DNA from: Planctomycetota bacterium | GTDB taxonomy: Bacteria > Planctomycetota > UBA1135 > UBA2386 | DNA: 20,859 nucleotides | Assembly (NCBI GenBank): GCA_016793305.1 | Contig: JAEUHU010000232.1 | Coordinates: forward strand, 1 to 20,859 | Direction: 5' to 3' | Part shown: positions 1 through 6,718 of the stretch, in pieces | Numbering within the stretch: position 1 is the first letter of the stretch | Layout of the letters: each line of letters begins with the position of its first letter | The notes under the pieces: model-generated | What the model was told of the DNA's origin: nothing | What the model saw: only the letters and a program-made list of their open reading frames with translations | Databases searched by the model: none | Translations under genes and position numbers: made by a program

Positions 1-2046
1 GCAACCCGGCATGCCGTTGGCGGTCAGGTCGATGCCCGGGAAGATCTTGGTCAGCGACAGCACCAGCGCACCGACTTGCGTGCCCGGCAGCGCGTTGCTG
101 ATCTGCAGATCCACCGTGGTGCCCAGCACCGGACGATCCAGACCCGTGAGGGCCAGGGCCGGAGTCCCAGCACCGATCGGAGCACACGGCGTGATGCCGC
201 TGCCAAGGGCCGCCGAGATGTCCATGCTGCCGGGATCCACGGCCAGCACACCCGGGGAGTAGCCGACGATGGTCGGCACGTTGGTCTGGGCACCGATCGT
301 CTGGTAGATGAAGTGCACCGTGCCATTGGCCCAGAACTGCGCCTGGAACGTCACCGTGGTGGAGTTGTACCAGTTGCGATAGTTGACGTAGCTGATGACC
401 ACGCGCTGAGCCGTCGAGTCGACGCGGAGGGTGCCTTGCGTGCCCGTGGTGTTCGGGCGCAGGTCGCGCCACAGCGGCGCCCAGCGCGCCTTGCCGGCCG
501 CAACCATGCCGGCGCCCGTCGGCGTCCAGCTGTTGTTGGTGCCGGACGAATCGATGAAGCCGTTGGCGCAGGCCCGCAGTTGCGAGGTCGTGCCACCGGC
601 ATGCGACAGCACGAACGGCAGAGCAATCGTGGTGCCGCCGTCATCGGCCAGATTGAACGTCGAACCGGCCGGAGTGATCCAGCTGCCGGTCAGCACGCCG
701 GCGGTCGTGCTGCCGCCGCTCGTGGTGATCGTCAGGCCAGAGTTCTCGAGGTCGAACGCGCTGCTGCCGAAGTCCTGGTAGAAGCTGCCGCCACACGCGG
801 CTGCACCGCCGCAGCCGACACCGTAGTTGGTGACCTGCGCGAAGATCAGGCCGCTCGGCGCCTTCGCCGCCACGGTCACGTCGTTGGCACCCGGGCCGAC
901 CCGCGCCTCGTCGAGCTTGACGAAGCTGCTGCCGGGAGCCGCATTGGCGTCGAAGCCGAAGTTGAAGATCATGTTCCACTCGATCGGGTTGTTGCCCGGA
1001 GCGGTGAACACGACCTCGTTGCCGACCTGCGCCACCGTCCAGTCGTTCAGCGGGTTGCCGTCGATGTCGCGGAACGTGAAGTTCGACGCAGTCACACCCG
1101 AATCGATCGGCACGCGCAGCGTGGCGCCGGCGCGGCTGTTGTCGACGTTGTGGACCGCGTACTCGTAGTGGAACATGCCACCGCCGAGCGAAGTCGCCTT
1201 GCTGCCGACGAAGAAGCGGCCGTCGTCGTTGCCGTTGCCGCCGCTCTCGACCGTGGCGCCCGGCCAGTGCTGCAGGATCGAGCCGAACGCTTCGCCGACC
1301 GCCGAGTTGGGGGCCGTCCAGGTCGAGCCACCCCAAGTCGGCACGAACCCGCGCGACTTGATGTTGTCCCACCGGTTGGCCAGCGCTTCCCCTTCGTGGA
1401 TCAGCTGGATGCCGTAGAAGTACTGGGCACCCGGCGTCAGCAGGTCGATCTCCTTGAGCGTGATCCGGTTCTTCACATTGTCCGAGCCGGGATTGATACC
1501 ACTGGAGAGGCCATCGGTGTTGCCAGGAGCGCCGACGTTCGGATCGCCCTGATCGAAGTAGGAGCCGATGTGGTTCCAGGTGCCGAGCCACGGGTTGATC
1601 TCGTGGGGCGGGCCGAGGTAGGTGCGCGAACCGTTGTTGCCGTCGCTGTAGGTATCCGAACAGCCGATGCCGAGTTGCTGGTTGCTGACGCCGTTGCACG
1701 AGCCGCAGGTACCGCTGGTGCTGGCCGCGAAGAACGCGTGCTTGCAGTACGACCAGTCGCTGATCTGCTCCATGCGGTCGTTGTTGAGGCGCGTGATGAT
1801 GAACCCGAACTTCGGGTGGTTCTCCTGCATCTGCGCGAACCACGGGATGTTGATCGAGCCCGGATTGCACAGCTTGTTGAGCATCGCGAACCCTACCTCC
1901 CCGTTCGGGTGCGCGGCACCGCGGCGACCCTGGTAGGTGAGGTTGTCGACGAGCTCGAGACGCCCGTCCAGACCGGGCACCACGTTCGACTGGGCGGCCA
2001 GGCTGCAAGCCATGGCCGTGACGGAGAACAGCGCGATTCGTTTCAT
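1..2046 (-). CDS. Secreted modular protein, 3' end cut by window edge
   Basis: Reading the minus strand from the ATG at 2046, all 682 codons down to base 1 are open, so the stop lies outside the window. Residues 1-19 form a signal peptide (MKR, hydrophobic core, ending LAAQ), so the product is exported. Residues 30-400 form an N-terminal domain I cannot name; it holds a Cys-containing patch at 101-129 (SYCKHAFF, then GTCGSC). From about 409 (YGVGCGG) a second, beta-rich module follows; its RWAPLWRDL (521-529) and FWANGTVHFIYQ (571-582) stretches are loosely nidogen-like. A third module starts near 626, and its LTANGMPGC end resembles a C-terminal module I associate with planctomycete exported proteins, so perhaps only tens of residues are missing. 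No catalytic motif is visible. A surface or adhesive role is only a guess. No Shine-Dalgarno sequence precedes the ATG. Confidence 0.85.
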   Translation of the reverse strand, partial: MKRIALFSVTAMACSLAAQSNVVPGLDGRLELVDNLTYQGRRGAAHPNGEVGFAMLNKLCNPGSINIPWFAQMQENHPKFGFIITRLNNDRMEQISDWSYCKHAFFAASTSGTCGSCNGVSNQQLGIGCSDTYSDGNNGSRTYLGPPHEINPWLGTWNHIGSYFDQGDPNVGAPGNTDGLSSGINPGSDNVKNRITLKEIDLLTPGAQYFYGIQLIHEGEALANRWDNIKSRGFVPTWGGSTWTAPNSAVGEAFGSILQHWPGATVESGGNGNDDGRFFVGSKATSLGGGMFHYEYAVHNVDNSRAGATLRVPIDSGVTASNFTFRDIDGNPLNDWTVAQVGNEVVFTAPGNNPIEWNMIFNFGFDANAAPGSSFVKLDEARVGPGANDVTVAAKAPSGLIFAQVTNYGVGCGGAAACGGSFYQDFGSSAFDLENSGLTITTSGGSTTAGVLTGSWITPAGSTFNLADDGGTTIALPFVLSHAGGTTSQLRACANGFIDSSGTNNSWTPTGAGMVAAGKARWAPLWRDLRPNTTGTQGTLRVDSTAQRVVISYVNYRNWYNSTTVTFQAQFWANGTVHFIYQTIGAQTNVPTIVGYSPGVLAVDPGSMDISAALGSGITPCAPIGAGTPALALTGLDRPVLGTTVDLQISNALPGTQVGALVLSLTKIFPGIDLTANGMPGC

Positions 2047-2104
2047 CGGGGAGACAGCGGGGAAAAGCCGGGGCAAGGAGAGACCCGGTGGGCAAGGCTG
2101 CGGC

Positions 2105-2132
2105 ACCCTAGCCGTGGCAGCTAATCACACAA
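2105..2132 (-). promoter_or_regulatory. Candidate promoter of the secreted protein gene
   Basis: On the minus strand a TTGTGT hexamer (2132-2127) is followed after 16 bases by TAGGGT (2110-2105). These match three of six positions each in the sigma-70 type -35 and -10 consensus. The predicted transcript would start near 2098 and carry a leader of about 50 bases. The -10 overlaps one of only four CTAG tetramers in the window. The call is by eye. Confidence 0.33.
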
Positions 2133-2234
2133 GCCCCGAGCCGGTACGAACTTCGTCCCGCCGCACACGCCGGAACGCATTCCGACAGCAGCCTTGCAGC
2201 CGGTCGCACCGGGCCGTCTGTTTCGTGGCGCACG

Positions 2235-3410
2235 ATGAGCCGCCGCCCGAGCCCCCCATCCCGCTTGCCCCAGCTGCGCCTCAAGGTGCGCGTGCACGGC
2301 CGCCATCCCTGGTTCTATCGCAAGATGATCCAGAAGCCGGAGACGCCGCTGCCGGCGGGTTGCGCCTGCGTGGTCCGCGACCGCGACGGCGAGCTGGTCG
2401 GCACCGGCTTCTACAATCCGCGCGCCGAACTGGCTCTGCGCATGTTCGCCGACGAACCGGTGCAGGACGTCGGCGGCCACTTCCTGCAGGCGCTGCACAC
2501 CGCCGTGCAGCTGCGCGAGGACGTGCTGCAGCTGCCGCGCACCACCGACGCCTACCGACTGATCCACGCCGAAGCCGACGGCTGCCCGGGCCTCGTGCTC
2601 GACAAGCTCGGCCAGGCGTTCGTCGCCCAGGTCGCGTCGCTCGGCATGCTGCAGCAACTCGAACCGCTCGGCGAATGGCTGCTGCGCAAGTACCCGGGCA
2701 GCAAGCTGGTGCTGCTGCAGGACAAGGACTGGGCCGAACGCGAGGGCATGGAGAAGCTGCCGCGCCCCCAGGCGGTCGCCACGACGGTGCGCGAGCACGG
2801 GCTCACCTACGCGGTGCAGGCCGGCACCGGCCACAAGACCGGCTTCTTCGCCGACCAACGCGACAACCGCTTGCTGGTGCGCCAGCTGAGCCGCGGCCGC
2901 GCAGTGCTCGACCTGTGCTGCAACAGCGGCGGCTTCGCGATGAACGCGGTGGCCGGCGGGGCCGCGAAGGTGCTGGCGGCGGACCTCGACGAGGCGATGG
3001 TCGAGCAGACGCGCACCAACGCCCAGGCGAACAAGCAGACGCTGACCGCCGTGCACGGCGACGCGTTCGAGCTGCTGCGAGAGGCGCAGCCGGGGGCGCA
3101 CGACCTGGTCGTGCTCGACCCGCCGAAGTGGATCCACAACAAGGACGAGCTCGAGACCGGCATGGGCCGCTACTTCGACCTGAACCGGCTCGGCTTCGAG
3201 AAGGTCGCGCGCGGCGGGCTCGTCGTCACGTGCTCGTGCTCGGGCAGCGTCAGCGAGGACTCCTTCCTGCGCATGCTGCGCGACGCCGGGGCGGCCTCGC
3301 GACGCGACGTGCGCATCCTGCACCTGCGCGGGGCCGGCGCCGACCATCCGGTGGCGCTCGAGTGTCCGGAGACGCGCTACCTGAAGGTCGCGGTGCTGCA
3401 GGTGCGCTGA
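2235..3410 (+). CDS. rlmI: 23S rRNA (cytosine-C5) methyltransferase, RlmI family
   Basis: The 391-residue protein has the RlmI layout. An N-terminal PUA-like RNA-binding domain (about 10-85, with HPWFYRK at 24-30) precedes a SAM-dependent Rossmann methyltransferase domain. Visible motifs are GHKTGFFADQRDNR (199-212), the SAM-binding loop DLCCNSGGF (226-234), LDPPKW (294-299) and TCSCSG (332-337), which carries the catalytic cysteine of this family. In E. coli, RlmI methylates C1962 of 23S rRNA; the same target is inferred here. Length fits the family (about 390-400). The ATG at 2235 is used because homology to the PUA domain begins shortly after it; no Shine-Dalgarno sequence is present. The gene is divergent from the secreted protein gene and convergent with the exonuclease gene, so it is probably transcribed alone. 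RlmK or another COG1092 member is the main alternative. Confidence 0.9.
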   Translation: MSRRPSPPSRLPQLRLKVRVHGRHPWFYRKMIQKPETPLPAGCACVVRDRDGELVGTGFYNPRAELALRMFADEPVQDVGGHFLQALHTAVQLREDVLQLPRTTDAYRLIHAEADGCPGLVLDKLGQAFVAQVASLGMLQQLEPLGEWLLRKYPGSKLVLLQDKDWAEREGMEKLPRPQAVATTVREHGLTYAVQAGTGHKTGFFADQRDNRLLVRQLSRGRAVLDLCCNSGGFAMNAVAGGAAKVLAADLDEAMVEQTRTNAQANKQTLTAVHGDAFELLREAQPGAHDLVVLDPPKWIHNKDELETGMGRYFDLNRLGFEKVARGGLVVTCSCSGSVSEDSFLRMLRDAGAASRRDVRILHLRGAGADHPVALECPETRYLKVAVLQVR

Positions 3411-3473
3411 GCCCCGCCGCGCTGCGCGTGTGCGCTGGGCGCCGGGCGCCGACCCGCCGCAGCACGCCACGCG

Positions 3474-4343
3474 TCAGCGCGGGGCCGGCACGCGCTCGAG
3501 CAAGCGTTCGTAGCCGAGTTCGCGGCACAACGCGGCGAGGTCCGCGCGCGGCCCGCGCCAGCGCAGCGCCGCGACGTCCTCGGCGAGCGGCACGTCGGTG
3601 CGCAGCGTCGCCAGCGTGCGGTAGAGGCGCGCGTCGTCGCGCTGCGCGGCGAGCACCTCGGCCAGCGCCGCGGCCCCGCGCACCGACACGGCCCACGCCG
3701 CGGCGTCGTCGGGGATCGCCTCGAGATGGCCGTAGTGCGCCAGCACGGTGGCCGCCGAACGGGCCCCCCAGCGCGGCAGGCCGGGAATGCCGTCCTGTTC
3801 GTCGCCGACCAGTGCGAGCCAGTCGGGGATCGACGCCGGGGCGACCCCGTACTTCGCGCGCACCGCCGCTTCGTCGAGCACGACCTGCTTGCGACGGTCG
3901 AACTGCACGATGCGCTCGCCGCGCACCACCTGCGCCAGGTCCTTGTCCGGCGTGCCGACGAACACGCGTTCGACCAGCGGATCCGCAGCAGCACGCACCG
4001 CGGCGGTCGCCAACGCGTCGTCGGCCTCGAACGCGACCATCGGCCACACCACGAGGCCGAGCGCTGCCGCCGCGCGTTCGGCGAGCGGGAACTGCGCCCA
4101 CAACGCGGGCTCGATGCCGGCGCCGGTCTTGTAGCCGGCGAACAGGTCGTTGCGGAACGACTCGATCACCGTGTCGAACGCGATGCCGACGTGCGTCACC
4201 GCGGGATCGCGCAACAGGGCCGTGAGGCTCGCCAACAGGCCGCGCACCGCGCCGACTTCGCTGCCGTCGGGAGCCGTCGCCGACGGCGCGCCGTAGTAGC
4301 AGCGGAACAGCTCGTAGGTGCCGTCGATCAGGTGGACGTTCAT
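3474..4343 (-). CDS. 5'-3' exonuclease, FEN / Pol I N-terminal domain family
   Basis: The 289-residue protein is a stand-alone version of the 5'-nuclease domain of DNA polymerase I, with no polymerase part. Metal-binding acidic residues sit in the expected places: D7 (LIDGTY), D57 (AFDT, followed by FRNDLFAGYKTG), E106-D108-D109 (FEADDA), D133 and D135 (TPDKDL), D181 and D184 (GDEQDGIPGLPRWG). The last motif leads into the helix-3-turn-helix DNA-binding region. Such enzymes cut 5' flaps and remove RNA primers; ExoIX (Xni) of E. coli is a small relative. The ATG at 4343 gives LIDG within the first eight residues, as in homologues, so longer upstream reading is unlikely. There is no Shine-Dalgarno sequence. 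Whether this organism's Pol I retains its own 5' nuclease cannot be seen here. Confidence 0.88.
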   Translation of the reverse strand: MNVHLIDGTYELFRCYYGAPSATAPDGSEVGAVRGLLASLTALLRDPAVTHVGIAFDTVIESFRNDLFAGYKTGAGIEPALWAQFPLAERAAAALGLVVWPMVAFEADDALATAAVRAAADPLVERVFVGTPDKDLAQVVRGERIVQFDRRKQVVLDEAAVRAKYGVAPASIPDWLALVGDEQDGIPGLPRWGARSAATVLAHYGHLEAIPDDAAAWAVSVRGAAALAEVLAAQRDDARLYRTLATLRTDVPLAEDVAALRWRGPRADLAALCRELGYERLLERVPAPR

Positions 4344-4357
4344 GCCGGCGGGCGCGC

Positions 4358-4363
4358 AGCCTA
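4358..4363 (-). promoter_or_regulatory. Candidate -10 element of the exonuclease gene
   Basis: TAGGCT on the minus strand lies 14 bases upstream of the exonuclease ATG, overlapping a CTAG at 4361-4364. A start about seven bases downstream would leave a leader of under ten bases. No recognisable -35 is seen. Confidence 0.22.
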
Positions 4364-4454
4364 GCGCGTGGTGCCGATGCTGACGCCGACCGTTCCTCGT
4401 TGCATCCTCACGAGCCGCTGGCCGCCGACACGGCGACGCGGTAAGCACGCCCGG

Positions 4455-5042
4455 GTGGTGAACGGCCTGCCGACCAACGACCAGCTCGACGCGCGGCTGC
4501 GCCAGCACCTGCCGCAGCCCGGCGACTGGCAGCCGACCTCGCTGCGCACCGCGGCGGTGCTGTGCCCGCTGGTCCACCACGCGGGGCAGGACCACGTGGT
4601 GCTGGTGCTGCGGCCGGCGGACGCGCGCCAGCATCCCGGCCAGATCGCGTTCCCGGGCGGCAAGCGCGAAGGCTGGGAGCTGCCGGTAGAGACGGCACGG
4701 CGCGAATGCCGTGAGGAGATCGGCGTGCCCGAGGCGGAGATCGACGTGCTCGGCAGCCTCGGGGCGCGCGAGAGTTCGTCCGGGTTGCTGGTGCACGCAG
4801 TCCTCGCACGCGTGCCGTGGCGGCCGTGGCGGCCCGACCCGCGCGAAGTCGTGCGCGTGCTGACGGTGCCGCTCGCCGACCTGCTCGACGAGGCCCGCTG
4901 GAGCGAACGGCCCCCGCCGGCCACGGCGACCAGGGCGCAGGGCCGCACCAGCCCGCACTTCGTGCTCGGCGACCAGTTGCTGTGGGGCCTGACCGGCCGC
5001 TTCGTGCGCGACCTGCTCACGGTGGTGCGATCGCTGCCCTGA
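4455..5042 (+). CDS. Nudix hydrolase, CoA pyrophosphatase (NudL) type
   Basis: From GTG 4455 the protein has 195 residues, close to the usual length of NudL enzymes, which hydrolyse coenzyme A and related CoA esters to 3',5'-ADP and 4'-phosphopantetheine derivatives. The Nudix box runs from G69 to V91 and fits GX5EX7REUXEEXGU except for Cys at the first U position. Just before it, LRPADARQHPGQIAFPGG (52-69) matches the extra signature separating CoA-type Nudix enzymes from others. The C-terminal LWGLTGRFV (176-184) is also family-typical. Start choice: the frame is open back to GTG 4368 and ATG 4377, but codons before 4455 lose the strong GC third-position bias and encode an Arg-rich stretch, and an early start would leave almost no room for the divergent exonuclease promoter. 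The start remains uncertain. Confidence 0.85.
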   Translation: MVNGLPTNDQLDARLRQHLPQPGDWQPTSLRTAAVLCPLVHHAGQDHVVLVLRPADARQHPGQIAFPGGKREGWELPVETARRECREEIGVPEAEIDVLGSLGARESSSGLLVHAVLARVPWRPWRPDPREVVRVLTVPLADLLDEARWSERPPPATATRAQGRTSPHFVLGDQLLWGLTGRFVRDLLTVVRSLP

Positions 5043-5046
5043 TCCG

Positions 5047-5052
5047 TAGATT
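5047..5052 (+). promoter_or_regulatory. Candidate -10 element of the coiled-coil protein gene
   Basis: TAGATT, flanked by CCG and CCC, lies just after the Nudix stop codon and 40 bases before the next ATG. The same hexamer occurs before the hemerythrin gene. No convincing -35 is seen, so the gene could instead be co-transcribed with the Nudix gene. Confidence 0.22.
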
Positions 5053-5092
5053 CCCGACGGTTCCTCCTCGCTCCCGACGTCTGGCCCTTCCC

Positions 5093-6676
5093 ATGCGCAT
5101 CGTCTCGTCGTTCGTCGTCGCCCTGGTGACGCTCCCTGGCCTGCTCCCCGCCCAGGATCCCCTGACCAGGCAGGCGCTGCAGCGGATCGAGAAGGTCGAG
5201 CAGGCCGAAGCGAACGCCGCAGCCGGCGACCAGCGGGTGCTGCAGGGCCTGCTCGCCGACCTCGACTGGGCGCAGAAGCGGCTCAACGCGGTGATCCAGC
5301 GCGACCAGACGCACACCGACGCGCAGACGCGGCTGCAGGCGATCCGCGCCAAAGTCGAGGCGAAGAAGAAGGCGCCGTCTCCGCCCCCCGCTCCGGCGCC
5401 GACGCCCGCACCGGGGCAGGCGCCCACGAACGGACAGCCGACCCCGACCGCCGGGGGCAACCCACCCGCCGCCAACCTGCCGTACGACGCCGCAGCGCTG
5501 CAGCAACTCGACAAGGAGATCGGTGCGGCGACGCACAACTTCGACATCGTGCCGGCGAACCTGTGGACCGACGCCAGCCGGCGGCGTGGCATGGAGCGCG
5601 ACCTGCAGGAGCTGACGCGCCGCATCGGCCAGTTCCCGTTCGCGGTCGCCGAGGTGCAGCAGGTGCGCGCGAAGGTGCAAGCGCTGCAGGCGAAGTTCGA
5701 CGCCGCGATCGGCAAGGTCCAAGGCGACCAGGCCGCGGCCGCCGACGTCGGCAAGAAGGTCGAGGAGCTGCTGACCACCAAGTACCAGACCGCGAACCTG
5801 CCAGCCGAGCCGGAGCAGCCGTACGAGCCCGAGGCGCTGCGCGCGTTCCTGCGGCGGCTGCAGCAGATCCGCGACGTCGAACTGCCGGCGGACCAGGCGT
5901 TCGCGCAGCAGGCCATGCAGAACACCGCCGTCGACCGGCAGCGTGCCGAGTCGCTGCGGCACACGGTGACGCAGGACTGGCCGCGGCGGATCCAGGAGCG
6001 ACAACAGCAGGTCGCGGCCCGCGTGCAGATGGGCGTCAAGGACGCGCTGCGCCACGCCGACTGGCTGCTGGCGACCGACGTGCGCGACAAGGACCAGATC
6101 ACCAACCGCGTGCTCGGCCGCGGCGCGTTCGACCAGCAGATGCGCATGCTGCGCACGGAGGAGGCGGCGATCGCGTGTGCCCAGGTGCACGACGAACTGG
6201 CCGATCCCGCGGTGCAGCGCCAAGACGGCAAGGAACGGCAGGCGCAGGCCGCGAAGGTGCAGCAGGCGATCGTGCACCTGCAGTCGCTGGCGGTGACGAT
6301 GCTCGACACGGTGCGCATGCCGGCCGCGGCATCGAGCGATCCGGAACTGCTGCGCATCGCCGAAGAGACGCTGAAGAAGCCCGACTACCAGGTCGGCGGC
6401 TGGCAACGCCTCGTGATCAGCGCGCCGAAGGTGCGGCGCGAGCGGCGCGAAGCCTCGGTGAACCGCGGGGCTGTGAACACGACGGTGACCGGCTACCACT
6501 ACGTCTGGGACGAGTTCCAGGTGGCGACCGCCGAGACGGTCGGCGACTCGACCTGGATCTTCTACAGCACGCTGAAGCTCTACCACTCCGGCGACGCGAC
6601 CACGCCGATCGGCCGCTGGGTCTTGAGCCAGCGCTTCGAGTCGACGCGCATCCTGCCCGAGAACGTCGCCAAGTAG
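5093..6676 (+). CDS. Exported coiled-coil protein of unknown function
   Basis: I do not recognise this 527-residue protein. Residues 1-21 are a signal peptide (MRIVSSF, then a hydrophobic core ending LLPAQ). Residues 25-95 are helical and rich in Gln, Glu and Ala. Residues 95-128 are a Pro/Ala/Thr-rich flexible linker. Residues 131-430 are mostly charged, Gln-rich helix with coiled-coil character. Residues 432-527 look like a small mixed domain with aromatic beta-strands (TGYHYVWDEFQVATA, TWIFYSTLKLYH). No enzyme motif or membrane anchor is seen beyond the signal peptide, so it is probably periplasmic. The ATG at 5093 is chosen because it directly starts the signal peptide; the frame is open upstream into the Nudix gene but without coding logic. 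It lies 50 bases after the Nudix stop and converges with pheT. Glutamine-rich helices may also reflect low-complexity composition. Confidence 0.8.
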   Translation: MRIVSSFVVALVTLPGLLPAQDPLTRQALQRIEKVEQAEANAAAGDQRVLQGLLADLDWAQKRLNAVIQRDQTHTDAQTRLQAIRAKVEAKKKAPSPPPAPAPTPAPGQAPTNGQPTPTAGGNPPAANLPYDAAALQQLDKEIGAATHNFDIVPANLWTDASRRRGMERDLQELTRRIGQFPFAVAEVQQVRAKVQALQAKFDAAIGKVQGDQAAAADVGKKVEELLTTKYQTANLPAEPEQPYEPEALRAFLRRLQQIRDVELPADQAFAQQAMQNTAVDRQRAESLRHTVTQDWPRRIQERQQQVAARVQMGVKDALRHADWLLATDVRDKDQITNRVLGRGAFDQQMRMLRTEEAAIACAQVHDELADPAVQRQDGKERQAQAAKVQQAIVHLQSLAVTMLDTVRMPAAASSDPELLRIAEETLKKPDYQVGGWQRLVISAPKVRRERREASVNRGAVNTTVTGYHYVWDEFQVATAETVGDSTWIFYSTLKLYHSGDATTPIGRWVLSQRFESTRILPENVAK

Positions 6677-6694
6677 CGGCGGCACGGGCGAGCG

Positions 6695-6709
6695 ACGCCG
6701 CGCGGGCGT
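6695..6709. terminator. Weak hairpin between convergent genes
   Basis: ACGCC, a five-base loop and GGCGT form a 5-bp stem in the 42-base gap between the coiled-coil gene and pheT. There is no U-tract on either strand. It is a weak terminator candidate only. Confidence 0.2.
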
Positions 6710-6718
6710 GCGCCTGGC

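Noticed and set aside
2071..2097. GGGCAAGG direct repeat upstream of the secreted protein gene
   Set aside because: Two 8-base copies 19 bases apart in purine-rich sequence are not significant without conservation data.
76..2124. A very long plus-strand open frame opposite the secreted protein gene
   Set aside because: Its product is Arg/Ala/Val-rich with no recognisable domain. The opposite strand encodes a signal peptide and coherent modules. Long antisense frames are expected at this GC content.
3437..3451. GGCGC-CGG-GCGCC hairpin between rlmI and the exonuclease gene as a terminator
   Set aside because: The stem is only five base pairs in a very GC-rich gap, with no U-tract; chance occurrence is likely.
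4368..4454. N-terminal extension of the Nudix protein from GTG 4368 or ATG 4377
   Set aside because: Codon third positions lose their GC bias, the residues are Arg-rich without homology, and the start would sit 24-33 bases from the divergent exonuclease ATG.
5375..5476. Proline-rich stretch in the coiled-coil protein as a frameshift sign
   Set aside because: The frame stays open with coherent helical sequence on both sides; Pro/Ala/Thr linkers are normal in exported proteins.
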